A stretch of 64,000 nt of DNA from Caldilineaceae bacterium. Its GTDB lineage: Bacteria; Chloroflexota; Anaerolineae; Caldilineales; Caldilineaceae. The translations under genes and the position numbers were made by a program. Location of the stretch: assembly GCA_022842065.1 (NCBI GenBank), contig JALHQH010000004.1:346169-410168 (forward strand), written 5' to 3'. How positions within the stretch are numbered: the first letter of the stretch is position 1; each line of letters begins with the position of its first letter. The notes under the pieces are model-generated. The model saw only the letters and a program-made list of their open reading frames with translations. It was not told where the DNA came from and made no database searches. Positions 25,149-34,379 of the stretch are shown in pieces.

Positions 25149-26732
25149 TTAATCTGCTCTCTGCCAGCTTGCATGGATGACGGTGCCTTGGTCAGGTTGA
25201 CTGTGAATGGTGAATTGCGCGCCGATCTCTTCGGCACGCTCGCGCATAATGTTCAGGCCAAGACACTTGCCCGAGACCCCATCCATGCGGAAGCCGCGAC
25301 CATCGTCTTGGATATAGAGGTCAACGCCCTCTGGCTGAAGCGCTAACAAGACCGATGCCTGCTTTGCTTCGGCATGTTTGGCCACATTATTAAGTGCCTC
25401 TTGGGCGATGCGGTAAAAGGCAATGCGGACATGCACCGGCAACTCTTCCTGCCCCTGGATTTTGACTTCAATCGGCAAACGAGCACGACCAACCACCGCA
25501 TCCGCCAGTTGGTGCAACAGATCGGTAAGTGACACATTCACCAACGCGGTTGGGCGCAATTCAAGTAACAAAGTGCGCATCTCGGCGAGGGCACCGCGCG
25601 TTAACTCGCGTAATTCTTGTAGCCGGCGCTCGGCATCGGCACGGTTACGCTGCCAAAGCCGCGGCAGAATATCAGCAATGATGCTGGCGGAAAAGAGGGT
25701 CTGTGTTACCGAGTCGTGCAGGTCATGGGCAATCCGGTTCCGTTCGGCGGCAACCGCCGCATGACCAATTTGGGCATAGAGGCGGGCATTTTCGACAGCC
25801 AAGGCGGCCTGATCACAGAAGGTAGCAACCAGGCTCAACGCTTCTTCTGAGAAATTGTGCCGATGGCGATAGTAAAGCACCAGGCTACCGTAGACTTCAT
25901 CTTTCACCACAAGCGGTGCCGAGAGCATCGCCTGAAAACCTTCCTCCCACAAAGCAATCTCTTCGTGATGGAGATCGGGATGAGGGATAGTCAGCAGGAG
26001 CGGTTCATTGGTCATCGACGATGGCTGACGCGTCCGCACGGCCCGGCTCATCGGCGTGTCAGCCTGCACAGTCACATGGCGCAAAGTGATCGCAGGCGCA
26101 TCGTGCATCCGACTCTGCTGCAACTGTAAAACGCCATCCTGTTCGTGCAGTTGATAGATGGCACCCGCATCGGCCCCCAGCAATTGAATCGCCTGTGCCA
26201 CAATTTGGTTTAAGATCTCATCAAGCGACGCATTCGTGTTGATGAGCGCCAGGATCTCGCGCAGGCTGTCCGCGACTTGTCGTCGCCGTTCCAATTCTTG
26301 CGTACGTTCGCGCACACGCGCTTCCAGAAAGGCTTCCGTCTGTTTGCGCGGGCTGATGTCAAGCACCGAAGCCATCACCGCCAGCTTATCACCCCAGGGC
26401 AGATAGCCAAGGCCCACCTCGATCGGAAAGACGGCACCGTTTTTGTGTTGGCCCATTAGATCAAGCCCGATGCCCATGGCACGCATATGCGGGTTGGCCG
26501 TGTAGTGCTGGCGATAGCCTTCATGCTTTTTTTGCGTGCCACTCGGTACCAGGATTTCGATCAGTTGCCCATTCAGTTCGCCGATGGCATAGCCAAAGAT
26601 CGCCGCAAGTTTCGTATTGGCAAAGAGAATGCGGCCTTCGTCATTGACCACAACAGCTGCAATGGGCGCCGCCTGGATCAATTGTTGGATCGCAGCTTCA
26701 TCGTTTACAAGCTTCTGCTCTATCTGCGTCAT
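25149..26732 (-). CDS. PAS-GAF sensor histidine kinase (HisKA_3 type)
   Basis: A 527-aa soluble kinase. In order: PAS (about 12-125; [24 protein letters not shown]), a short coiled coil ([24 protein letters not shown]), GAF (about 165-310), dimerisation helix with phosphorylated His in [23 protein letters not shown], and an ATPase domain with [10 protein letters not shown]. No membrane spans, so it senses something inside the cell; a PAS/GAF pair suits redox, light or a small ligand. Its partner is the LuxR-type regulator directly downstream. Start 26732 (MTQIEQKL) avoids overlap with the upstream coiled-coil gene; 26813 is the longer alternative. Confidence 0.88.
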   Translation of the reverse strand: MTQIEQKLVNDEAAIQQLIQAAPIAAVVVNDEGRILFANTKLAAIFGYAIGELNGQLIEILVPSGTQKKHEGYRQHYTANPHMRAMGIGLDLMGQHKNGAVFPIEVGLGYLPWGDKLAVMASVLDISPRKQTEAFLEARVRERTQELERRRQVADSLREILALINTNASLDEILNQIVAQAIQLLGADAGAIYQLHEQDGVLQLQQSRMHDAPAITLRHVTVQADTPMSRAVRTRQPSSMTNEPLLLTIPHPDLHHEEIALWEEGFQAMLSAPLVVKDEVYGSLVLYYRHRHNFSEEALSLVATFCDQAALAVENARLYAQIGHAAVAAERNRIAHDLHDSVTQTLFSASIIADILPRLWQRNRADAERRLQELRELTRGALAEMRTLLLELRPTALVNVSLTDLLHQLADAVVGRARLPIEVKIQGQEELPVHVRIAFYRIAQEALNNVAKHAEAKQASVLLALQPEGVDLYIQDDGRGFRMDGVSGKCLGLNIMRERAEEIGAQFTIHSQPDQGTVIHASWQRAD

Positions 26733-26751
26733 AGGATGCCTGTGGACCAAA

Positions 26752-27273
26752 TCAGCCAGTGGAAATGCGTGATAAGTTTCCCCTTGTGGCGGTTGCGGGC
26801 TCGCCCGTTTCATCGCCCCGATTGGCGAGACTCTTGGCCTTCATGACCCCGATCCCATTATCTACCTGTTTGGTAATAACTTGCAACTTTTGGCCGAGGT
26901 CTTCTAAAACGTTGACCGCATAGCGATCAGCCTCCTCGGCGCGACGATTGGCGGCGCGGCGGCTCTCTTGCAAGATGCGCTCGGCTTCGTCGCGGGCCGT
27001 CATCACGATCTGGTCCTGGTGTACGATCTCCATGGCGCGCTGGCGCGCCTGTTGGATAATGCGCTCTGCTTCGGCATGGGCCTCGGCAAGGATGTGGTCG
27101 CGCTCCGCCAATGTGCGTTCGCTCTCCATAATCGAACTGGGCACGCTAATGCGCATCCGTTCGATCAGATGAGAAAATTCATTGGCATCGACCACACGCA
27201 GCGCAGTGAGTGGAATGGCGCGCCCGCGATCTAGGGCGTCAGCCAGGTGGTCGATCAGCTGTAAGATGGCGAT
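26752..27273 (-). CDS. DivIVA/ATP-synthase-b-like coiled-coil protein, apparent ATC start
   Basis: A 173-aa mostly helical protein: ILQLIDHLADALDRGRAIPL, VVDANEFSHLIERMRISVPSSI, then a long coiled coil rich in Ala, Glu and Arg (residues about 55-140). Homologues I know of this type begin M-D-I-L-x-L-I-D-x-L and are found near coaD; they are called DivIVA-like or ATPase-b-like and are thought to act in cell division or envelope organisation. Here the matching first codon is ATC (27271-27273), six bases after a perfect AGGAGG. An in-frame TGA lies about 21 bases further upstream, with no ATG/GTG/TTG between. The only standard start is GTG at 27195, which would remove 26 conserved residues and has no ribosome site. 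Confidence 0.7.
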   Translation of the reverse strand: MAILQLIDHLADALDRGRAIPLTALRVVDANEFSHLIERMRISVPSSIMESERTLAERDHILAEAHAEAERIIQQARQRAMEIVHQDQIVMTARDEAERILQESRRAANRRAEEADRYAVNVLEDLGQKLQVITKQVDNGIGVMKAKSLANRGDETGEPATATRGNLSRISTG

Positions 27274-27279
27274 AACGCA

Positions 27280-27285
27280 CCTCCT
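27280..27285 (-). promoter_or_regulatory. Consensus ribosome-binding site before an ATC codon
   Basis: AGGAGG on the minus strand, 6 nt from ATC GCC ATC TTA. Its quality and spacing are the main reason to place the start of the coiled-coil gene at 27273. Confidence 0.65.
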
Positions 27286-27357
27286 TGGGACGAATCAGTG
27301 TCATGAGATCCTGGTTTGGGAGCCTAAGACAGGCATCCAATTGATGTAAACAAACGT

Positions 27358-27906
27358 TTAACTGCGGTGCGACAACTTGCTGGTGCGCCCTTTGCCATTC
27401 TTGGGGGCAGTTGTCGGCAATTGCAACTCGGCAAAACGCTGTTGCAACGCGTCTTGCACATGGGCAGGGGCCCACTGCGCACAGTCGCCCCCCAAGCTCG
27501 CCACCTCTTTCAGAATAGTTGCACTGAGATAGGCAAAATCCCCATTGCAGAAGAGGCAGCAAAGCTCGACATCACTGGCCATTTGCCGATTTGCCCAGCC
27601 GATCTGATGCTCGTATTCAAAGTCTGCTACGTTGCGCAACCCCCGGATGATGACCTGGGCGTGATGTTGGTGCGCGCAGGCAACGGTTAAACCGGTATAG
27701 GTAGTGAGCTGGACGTTGGGCAGGTGGGCTAATGCTTCGGTGGCAAGTGCCAGCCGCTCTGCTGTATTAAACAGGAGTGTCTTCTTTGGCGGTGCATCAT
27801 AAATCGCCAGGAGCACTTCGTCAAAAATTGCACTTGCTCTGGTGGCGATATCAATGTGGCCGTTGTGGATCGGGTCAAAGGTACCGGGATAGAGCGCGCG
27901 CGTCAT
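27358..27906 (-). CDS. coaD: Phosphopantetheine adenylyltransferase
   Basis: A 182-aa enzyme of coenzyme A synthesis that joins 4'-phosphopantetheine with ATP to give dephospho-CoA. The start [21 protein letters not shown] contains the nucleotidyltransferase HxGH motif (NGH), and [24 protein letters not shown] is the family signature. [14 protein letters not shown] is also typical. The last 20 residues ([18 protein letters not shown]) are a basic tail beyond the usual end. It lies upstream of the coiled-coil gene. Confidence 0.95.
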   Translation of the reverse strand: MTRALYPGTFDPIHNGHIDIATRASAIFDEVLLAIYDAPPKKTLLFNTAERLALATEALAHLPNVQLTTYTGLTVACAHQHHAQVIIRGLRNVADFEYEHQIGWANRQMASDVELCCLFCNGDFAYLSATILKEVASLGGDCAQWAPAHVQDALQQRFAELQLPTTAPKNGKGRTSKLSHRS

Positions 27907-28129
27907 AGGCTTTCAACTTTCTTGTCTACACAGCTTTACCATTATGCACAAGCGGCGCTGTGCACAATGGGGCGGTTGAATGAATTGGACCATCAGGATT
28001 AGACTACAAAACATTAACAAGTCAGTTGCACAAGTGACAACGCGCTTTAAAGCCGCCCTGCGATCCGGTTCAACCGGCAGATTCAACTGGAACGCAGCGC
28101 GGTGATTGGCCCATTTTTCGGGTCGGCAT

Positions 28130-29440
28130 TTAACCTGCAGTTGCTTCCGGCAAAAAATAAGCAAAGACCTGGTTGCCAAGTAACAAGCCCTGTTCAGTCA
28201 GGCACACCCGTTCGTTGTCGATCGTAAGTAAGCCCCAGCTTTGCAACTGGGCCAATTCCTTGGCAAAACATGTGAGCAATGAGACGCCATGCCGTTGTTG
28301 AAAGTGAGCAAAGGTTACCCCTTCCCCCAGGAGTCGCAGCCCCAACATCATTGTCTCGCCCATGGCCAGGGTTGGCCCGATCTCTTCGCTGAAGGCCTCT
28401 ACACTGCTGCCCTGGTTGATCCGCTTGACATAGCCTGAGACCGGTTTGTGATTGCCCCAGCGCCGCGCAGCGCATGGCCCTGCCCCCTGCGAATAGGTCA
28501 GATGGCTATGCGCACCCGGGCCGATCCCCAAATATTCCTGGTTACGCCAGTAGATCAGATTGTGGGCACAGGCAAAGGTTGGCATCTGGGTGGTGGCCCG
28601 CCCGCCCTGTTCCAAAGCAGTGGCGCGCGCCCAGTTCGAAACCTCGTACTGCACATAGCCGGCGGCGGCCAAGCGTACCATTGCCGCTTCGTAGAGACTG
28701 GCCGCCAGATCTTCATCTGGCGCCGCAACTTGCCCCTCGGCAACCCAATGGAAGAGTGGCGTATTCGGCTCCACAATCAAACTATAGAGACTCAAGTGCT
28801 CGGGAGCCAATGCCAGTGCACGGTCAAGCGTGGCTTGCCATGCATCCAATTGCTGGTCGGGCAGGCCAAAGATAAAGTCGAGATTGATATTGGTAAAGCC
28901 GGCACGGCGAGCGCTTGCCACAGCCAACGCAACATCATCCACATCATGAATCCGCCCAAGGAACGCTAACTCTTGCGGTTGAAAGCTCTGTACACCAATA
29001 CTGAGGCGATTCACCCCTAATTCGCGCAGACAGTCAAATTTTGCCCGGTCAACCGTACCGGGATTGGCTTCGCTGGTAATTTCACAGTGGGGCGAGAGGC
29101 GAAAGGTTCGCCGCACCGCAGCAAAGAGTTGGGTCAACTGGGCTGCGCTGAGCACGGTTGGGGTGCCACCGCCGAGAAAAATGGTTTCAATGGTACGGTC
29201 ACGCAGCGCACCCTGCCAGCGCGCCATCTCACCGCAGAGGGCATCGACGGTTGCTTGAAATTGGTCATCCAGCCCGGCATAGGTGTTGAAATCGCAATAT
29301 GGGCACTTCTTGGCACAGAAGGGGATATGCAGGTAAAGTCCCATGCCTTCCCCAGAGGGGGCTGCCATCAGATCGAGTTGTGGTGTTGTCACCGGCTTAG
29401 CGATTCTTCCTAACGCGTTGCTGTCACGAGTTGCTGTCAC
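28130..29440 (-). CDS. hemW: HemW-type radical SAM heme chaperone
   Basis: A 436-aa radical SAM protein. The cluster motif CAKKCPYCDF (CxxxCxxC) follows GLYLHIPF near residue 40, then FLGGGTPTVLSAAQL, EANPGT, LSIGVQSF and INLDFIFGLPDQ. C-terminal HemN_C-like sequence follows. It resembles HemW, a heme-binding chaperone, rather than the oxidase HemN, which has extra N-terminal residues. GTG at 29440 gives a 24-residue leader; ATG 29368 (MAAPSGEGMGLYL) is a good alternative. The GTG lies in a directly repeated GTGACAGCAAC (29440 and 29426). It begins 9 bp after the FHA gene stop, probably in one operon. Confidence 0.85.
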   Translation of the reverse strand: MTATRDSNALGRIAKPVTTPQLDLMAAPSGEGMGLYLHIPFCAKKCPYCDFNTYAGLDDQFQATVDALCGEMARWQGALRDRTIETIFLGGGTPTVLSAAQLTQLFAAVRRTFRLSPHCEITSEANPGTVDRAKFDCLRELGVNRLSIGVQSFQPQELAFLGRIHDVDDVALAVASARRAGFTNINLDFIFGLPDQQLDAWQATLDRALALAPEHLSLYSLIVEPNTPLFHWVAEGQVAAPDEDLAASLYEAAMVRLAAAGYVQYEVSNWARATALEQGGRATTQMPTFACAHNLIYWRNQEYLGIGPGAHSHLTYSQGAGPCAARRWGNHKPVSGYVKRINQGSSVEAFSEEIGPTLAMGETMMLGLRLLGEGVTFAHFQQRHGVSLLTCFAKELAQLQSWGLLTIDNERVCLTEQGLLLGNQVFAYFLPEATAG

Positions 29441-29448
29441 AATTCACT

Positions 29449-30147
29449 TTAACGATTCTCGAGGCGAAAGCCATGGCCGCGCACCGTGACGATGTACCGG
29501 AATTCTTCATCAGTCTCGGCAATGCGTTCGCGGAGACGGCGCACCAGCGCATCAATCGCCTGTTCACTGACCCCCTCGCCGGCCGCTTCTGGCCAGACGG
29601 CATCAACGATCTGTTCGCGCGTGACGACCCCACCCCCCGAATCCCAGAGTACCTCCAACAGGCGATATTGGTGCAGACTGAGGGGTGGATCAGCCAGAAT
29701 GCCGTTGATCCAGACCTGGCGGGTCTCTTTGTCAAGGCGCAGACCAATTTTGTCGTTGTCAAAGGTAAGGGGGGCGGTCGCGCCGGCATCCACAAAGGCA
29801 AGCTTGAAGCGCAGGGCAATCTGGATCTCATCGCCATCTTGCAAGCCAATCATCCCCTGCACTTCTTCGCCATTGACATGGGTACCATTTTTACTGCCCA
29901 GATCTTCCAATTGGTAGCCATCCCCGCGCCAGTTAATGCGCGCATGGTAGCGACTCACCTGGCGATCGGGCAGAGAAATGTCACATTCCTCGGCGCGACC
30001 AATGGTTAGCGTGCGGGTTCGATCCAGTGGCCAACGCCGCCCGGCTTCGGACCCCCGCTGGAGGACCAACATCGCGCTTTCACGCGGCTTTGGTTTGGCT
30101 TCTAGTTGCTCGGTTGCAGAAAATTCTTGCTCAGATACAGTAGTCAT
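29449..30147 (-). CDS. FHA domain-winged helix transcriptional regulator
   Basis: A 232-aa two-domain protein. The FHA domain (about 28-125) keeps all phosphothreonine-binding residues: GR at 50-51, SRYH at 65-68, SKNGT at 85-89, NG at 92-93. The C-terminal domain (about 140-230) is an OmpR/PhoB-type winged helix: [31 protein letters not shown] and [13 protein letters not shown] helix, ending [11 protein letters not shown]. The start at 30147 has AAGGA at 7-8 bases. EmbR of mycobacteria combines the same two functions and is controlled by a Ser/Thr kinase, and here a Ser/Thr kinase gene is divergent. Confidence 0.88.
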   Translation of the reverse strand: MTTVSEQEFSATEQLEAKPKPRESAMLVLQRGSEAGRRWPLDRTRTLTIGRAEECDISLPDRQVSRYHARINWRGDGYQLEDLGSKNGTHVNGEEVQGMIGLQDGDEIQIALRFKLAFVDAGATAPLTFDNDKIGLRLDKETRQVWINGILADPPLSLHQYRLLEVLWDSGGGVVTREQIVDAVWPEAAGEGVSEQAIDALVRRLRERIAETDEEFRYIVTVRGHGFRLENR

Positions 30148-30813
30148 ATCAAATCCTTCTGAGATGGCGTCTGGATAGGCCAGAGAATAGGTCAATGCAC
30201 CAGCGCAAGCCGAATGAAAACGCACATCCATACAACAATAGATACTAAATCGTGGTTAATCAGCGCAGGGTTAATCGGTCACAATTAACCCTTGCCCATA
30301 ATGATTGCGGTCTATACTTCAACTGTGAATGAGAAGGAATTTTTGCCACTGAGCAAAACACCGGGTCTCATTGCAACCGCATGATAGGCGCAATAGTAGG
30401 ACGCTACCATCATACCATAAGATGCGCTAAATTTTGAATGACGAAAGCTCAATGCGTTACTATTGATGTAACGGCAGCCGCACAGACAGGATAACGACGG
30501 CGTGCCCCACCGCTTTTGCGTAGCCCAAAGAGACCGTAAGCATTCATAACAAAATTTGGCTGATGGGTGCTGAATTGACAGCTTCTCAATCCTAACGCAT
30601 AATAAACCCTATTATACCAAAAATAGTGGAAGCATAAAGGTTTCAGCTGTGCAAAGTGTGGGTTGTCAACAAGCGCTTGGGAAAGGAATCCTGGTTCAAC
30701 CAGATCAGCGTTGGTGAGGGGGAAACCAACAAACCAACCGTCGAAAGATCCGGAATGCTTTTGCGCACACTGTCGGCTGGTGAGTAAACAAAAATGGCGT
30801 GTGGAGAGTTTGT
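30148..30813. promoter_or_regulatory. 666-bp divergent regulatory region between FHA regulator and Ser/Thr kinase
   Basis: No convincing coding sequence. The left 100 bp is A/T-rich with GGTTAAT / ATTAACC words (30251-30290) that form an imperfect palindrome. CTATACT (30313) followed by TGAATGAGA and, 45 bp on, GGGTCTCATT (30363) resembles the ends of the 146-bp element seen at 58549. From 30660 to 30770 there are several paired words (GGTTGGTTTG-type) that might fold. The kinase start GTG at 30814 has GGAGAG at 30803-30808. Confidence 0.45.
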
Positions 30814-31836
30814 GTGCAGTACATTTTAGATTCTGGGACAGTTCTACGTAACCGCTATGAGGTTTTAGAATTGGTTGGGCAAGGGGGCATGGGGGCTGTC
30901 TACAAGGCCTCGGATCGGCGCTTGGAAGGGCGCGTCTGCGCGGTCAAGGAGATTCTGCCGCACCTCTCGGAAAATTCCACCTCGGAAGCGGAGTTGGAAC
31001 AACTGACCGAACAATTTCGTACCGAAGCCAGCATTCTGGCGCGCCTCGATCACCCCAATTTGCCTAAAGTTTCTGATTATTTTGCCAATGGTAACCGTGA
31101 ATATCTGGTCATGGATTTTGTCGAAGGGCGCGATTTACAGGAACTAGTGCAAGAAGCCCAACGGCGCAATGAATTTTTAACCGAAGCCCAGGTCCTTGCC
31201 TGGTCAACACAGATGCTCGATGCATTAGAGTATCTACACAGCCAGGATCCACCGGTACTGCATCGCGACATCAAACCAAGCAATATCAAAGTGACCCCAC
31301 GTGGTGATGTCAAACTGGTTGATTTTGGCTTGGTTAAAGTGCTCTACAAGGATGACAGTCGCACCGTGACGGTGGTGCATGGTCGGGGGACCGCTGCCTA
31401 TACACCATTGGAACAATATGGGGGCGACACTAGCTTTACGGATGCACGCAGCGATATTTATAGTCTTGGTGCCACGCTCTATCATTTGTTAAGTGGACAA
31501 ACACCGGTTGGTGCACGTGAACGCTTTCTACAACCAGGCACTTTATCTTCATTGCGTGAGTTGAATAATGCGGTATCGCCCCGCGTCGAGCGCGCCATTT
31601 TCTGTGCCATGGGGATGCATCCCAATGAACGACCAGGGAATGCGCGTGAATTCCGCGAGATGCTCTATGGTTCAAAACCTTTTCCCGTGCAGAATCGGAT
31701 CGCGTTGACCGCGGAGACCCTATTGCCCGAGCCGGTCTGCTATAGTTGGCAGGAACTGTTGTATGCCAATCGGTTGCTCATTGGTGTGGTGATGGCGCTC
31801 TTGCTAATCGCTACGCTCATTAGTCTGCCGCAATAG
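30814..31836 (+). CDS. Membrane-anchored Ser/Thr protein kinase (PknB/Hanks type)
   Basis: A 340-aa kinase. Glycine loop [14 protein letters not shown] near residue 20, ATP-binding Lys in CAVKEI, catalytic loop [14 protein letters not shown] (Mg2+), activation segment ending [13 protein letters not shown], then [16 protein letters not shown]. After the kinase core (to about 285) a single membrane span [18 protein letters not shown] closes the protein with no extracellular sensor, so activity is likely controlled by intracellular partners or lipid. GTG 30814 ([17 protein letters not shown]) is chosen over GTG 30799 because the GGAGAG site lies 5 bases before it. It is divergent from the FHA regulator gene. 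Confidence 0.9.
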   Translation: MQYILDSGTVLRNRYEVLELVGQGGMGAVYKASDRRLEGRVCAVKEILPHLSENSTSEAELEQLTEQFRTEASILARLDHPNLPKVSDYFANGNREYLVMDFVEGRDLQELVQEAQRRNEFLTEAQVLAWSTQMLDALEYLHSQDPPVLHRDIKPSNIKVTPRGDVKLVDFGLVKVLYKDDSRTVTVVHGRGTAAYTPLEQYGGDTSFTDARSDIYSLGATLYHLLSGQTPVGARERFLQPGTLSSLRELNNAVSPRVERAIFCAMGMHPNERPGNAREFREMLYGSKPFPVQNRIALTAETLLPEPVCYSWQELLYANRLLIGVVMALLLIATLISLPQ

Positions 31837-31863
31837 TCTGCCTCAATAGTGGAGTAAGCCAAC

Positions 31864-32415
31864 GTGGCAACGATGACCTACTTTTCGATCGTGAATGGGC
31901 GGCTGCATGAACAGGAGAGCGCACCAGAGGGCGCAAAGCCATTTAAACATCAGTTAGCCCTGCTATTACCCCCGCTGGTTACAGAATTACATCACGCCTT
32001 TCGCGCTTGGGGTGACGCCGGCTATTCGCCACTGATGATCGATGCCCGGCGCATTTATTTTAACGCACACGGGGAATTGGCCTTTCATTTTAAGGATGCT
32101 GATCGTCCCCTGCCCCTGATGCAGGTGGGCGCGGCGCCTGATCTAGCGGCGTGGCTGGTGCTCCTTGATAAGTGGATGGAAACCTTTGTCGTCGTCGCAC
32201 GGGCGCGGATGGTCTGGCGGGTGACTGAATTAAGCAGTGCATTGACCTTTCTCAGCCCCGCCTATTTACCCCCCAAACTTGTGGCCCATCCACCGAACAA
32301 CTGGGAACGTGTCGCGCAAGCACTGGCGGCCGTAATAGCCGACGGGGAATTACCCAGAGAGACCCGCAGAGAGACGCAGAGTCAGCCCACCAATCGGCAT
32401 TGGCGCAAGTCCTAA
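31864..32415 (+). CDS. Unknown protein downstream of the Ser/Thr kinase
   Basis: A 183-aa protein, not recognised. It has alternating strands and helices (TYFSIVNGRLHEQES, FKHQLALLLPPLVTELHHAFRAWG, SPLMIDARRIYFNAHGELAFHF). The last part, GELPRETRRETQSQPT, is encoded by AGAGAGACCCGCAGAGAGAC-type simple sequence and is probably a recent tail extension. GTG at 31864 has GGAG nine bases upstream; ATG 31873 is possible. Its place directly behind the kinase suggests a kinase partner or substrate, but nothing in the sequence proves it. Confidence 0.6.
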   Translation: MATMTYFSIVNGRLHEQESAPEGAKPFKHQLALLLPPLVTELHHAFRAWGDAGYSPLMIDARRIYFNAHGELAFHFKDADRPLPLMQVGAAPDLAAWLVLLDKWMETFVVVARARMVWRVTELSSALTFLSPAYLPPKLVAHPPNNWERVAQALAAVIADGELPRETRRETQSQPTNRHWRKS

Positions 32416-32491
32416 TTGCCAGGTAAAAAATCAGTGCATCACTCGGCTGCAACCTTAACCATCTATAGCGAGATTTTGTAGTGAAACAACT

Positions 32492-33022
32492 GTGACCGAC
32501 GAACGCAAAGCTCTACCCGAGATCAACCACGAGATCCGCCGCACCTGGCGCCGCACGCGCCAGGATTATTCCGCGGGCGGGGTTGCCTATCGCCGCCTGC
32601 CTGAAACAGGGGTGATTCAGGTCGCGTTGATTGGCACCCACGGCAGTACACGTTGGCAACTTCCCAAAGGCTCACGCGAGGTGGGGGAGACTTCGCTCGA
32701 GACGGCGATACGTGAGGTGGAAGAGGAGACAGGCATTCACGCCGCACATGAAGCGTTTCTACGCACCATTGATTATTGGTACTGGGATACGTATCAGAAG
32801 GAAGTCCCAGAGCTGGTGCATAAACTGGTCGATTTTTATCTTTTGCATGCAATTGGTGGTGAACTAACCGATAGCAGCTATGAAGTGGATGCGGTCGGTT
32901 GGTTTACCCTAGCCGAAGCCTTGGGCGTGATGACCTTTGAGGGTGAAAAAAGTGTCGTCCAACAAGCGTTGGCCTTGCTCGCGGAGACGACCGATAATGA
33001 ACGACCAACGACCGACGGCTGA
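32492..33022 (+). CDS. Nudix hydrolase
   Basis: A 176-aa protein with a complete Nudix box: GSREVGETSLETAIREVEEETGI (GX5EX7REUXEEXGU). Preceding LPKGS and the N-terminal SAGGVAYRR resemble Ap4A/NDP-sugar pyrophosphohydrolases with a basic N-terminus (RRTWRRTRQDY). It cleaves a nucleoside diphosphate linked to another group. Start is a GTG with no strong site. The C-terminus TTDNERPTTDG comes from GACCGAT-type intergenic simple sequence. It is third in the kinase group, after a 76-bp gap. Confidence 0.85.
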   Translation: MTDERKALPEINHEIRRTWRRTRQDYSAGGVAYRRLPETGVIQVALIGTHGSTRWQLPKGSREVGETSLETAIREVEEETGIHAAHEAFLRTIDYWYWDTYQKEVPELVHKLVDFYLLHAIGGELTDSSYEVDAVGWFTLAEALGVMTFEGEKSVVQQALALLAETTDNERPTTDG

Positions 33023-33070
33023 CGAGGAATACATCTGTTTTACAGTCGTCAGTCATCGGTTGTCAAACGG

Positions 33071-34267
33071 TTACATATAGGCTGCTTTAAAGAGGTTGGC
33101 CGGCAAATCATAGTGCCAACGACCGTTGTTTTCCACTAATAGCGCGGCAATCCGCCCAATTTCGTTTGATGATTTGGCAGCCGCCCCACAGCCCCCCGCA
33201 GCCACAAAAATTTGCTCATCCACCTGATCCAAATAGGGATAATCATGGGCCGTGTAGGTCACGACACAGGGCCGACTGTGTACTGACGCGGCTTGTAGAT
33301 CAGGGACCATCGCCCAAAGTACGCGTTGTAGCGCGTCGCGCTCGACCGTGCTGCCGTTGCTGTGAAACCAGTTGCGCAAGCTATCGGCGCTGTGGACATA
33401 GTTCGTTTCCCGCAACGTGCCGCCAATCTTCAGGTAAATTTTCCCATCTGGATAGCGCAAAGGCGGCAGCGCGTAGATCGAGTGCAATAGGGGATCATCC
33501 TGTAGCCGGTAGATGATGCTGGGCATGGCGCGTAAACGGTCGGCTTCCGCCGGGGCAAGCTCGGCCAGGAGGATAGTGACCGCTTTGCGGCGTAAGTCGA
33601 GGGGGCGTTCGAGCAGCCAACTGCTGTACGCACCGGCGGCAATCAGGATCTGGTGCGCCAGGACTGGTGTGCCCGTTGTCATGTTTACCACAAATACACC
33701 ATTGTCTTTTGTTACCGCTTTTACGGTCGCGTCGATCACACGGGCACCGTTTTGTGCTGCTGCTGTCAATTGTGCCCGCACCAGTTGGCGCGGGTTGACA
33801 TAACCCGCCCCACCGCGCTCCCATAAGGCAGTTGACCCCACTGGGAAAGCCAAAAATGGAAAAATTTCTTCGAGTCCTTCGCCCACCCGTTCATGGGTAA
33901 AGGCCGCCTCATGTTTGCGGCCAACTGCTTCGGCGTGCATGAGCGTATCACCGGCGGCCTCAATATCCGGGCTGACCCGCAAACAGCCGGCGCGCCCATG
34001 AAAGATAATCTCACTCTGTTCTTCTAACTGTGCATAGGCCTCGATTGAACGTTTGGCCAGCAAACCCCAGATGCCATTGGGGTCAATAATGCGGGTAATT
34101 CGCCCCTCGTCATAGTGGCTGGCAAAGACCCCATTGTGACCTTTCCAATCGCTTGGTTCGCTTGGTCCAACGGCGGCCACCTTTAGACCAGCCGCGCTGA
34201 GATAACGTGACGCCGCCGCCCCGATCATGCCATTGCCGATTACCGCTACATCGAAGATTTCGCCCAT
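33071..34267 (-). CDS. FAD-dependent amino-acid/sarcosine-oxidase-like oxidoreductase (DAO family)
   Basis: A 398-aa flavoprotein. The FAD-binding Rossmann motif is DVAVIGNGMIGAAASRYL, next to the start. GAGYVNPRQLVRAQLTAAAQNGARVIDATVKAV and ILIAAGAYSSWLL match the DAO/MSOX fold. Near the end, VTYTAHDYPYLDQVDEQIFVAAGGCGAAAKSSNEIGRIAA is the C-terminal FAD clamp; the Cys in GGCGAAAKSS could be the covalent-flavin position used in monomeric sarcosine oxidase. Substrate would be a secondary amine or N-methyl amino acid. Convergent with the Nudix gene. Confidence 0.82.
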   Translation of the reverse strand: MGEIFDVAVIGNGMIGAAASRYLSAAGLKVAAVGPSEPSDWKGHNGVFASHYDEGRITRIIDPNGIWGLLAKRSIEAYAQLEEQSEIIFHGRAGCLRVSPDIEAAGDTLMHAEAVGRKHEAAFTHERVGEGLEEIFPFLAFPVGSTALWERGGAGYVNPRQLVRAQLTAAAQNGARVIDATVKAVTKDNGVFVVNMTTGTPVLAHQILIAAGAYSSWLLERPLDLRRKAVTILLAELAPAEADRLRAMPSIIYRLQDDPLLHSIYALPPLRYPDGKIYLKIGGTLRETNYVHSADSLRNWFHSNGSTVERDALQRVLWAMVPDLQAASVHSRPCVVTYTAHDYPYLDQVDEQIFVAAGGCGAAAKSSNEIGRIAALLVENNGRWHYDLPANLFKAAYM

Positions 34268-34379
34268 ATTTTCACCTTTATCGATTGTTTATGATGATAC
34301 TGTTCAGATGGGGGGCGGCGGGATAGATACAGATTGGGGAGGCGCGGATTTGGGTAGCCGGGCCGCCCACTATCCTTGT

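Noticed and set aside
30663..30851. 62-codon frame overlapping the kinase start, with a CxCxxC-like segment
   Set aside because: It overlaps the kinase start in another frame, has no ribosome site, and the Cys cluster is incomplete for a zinc ribbon.
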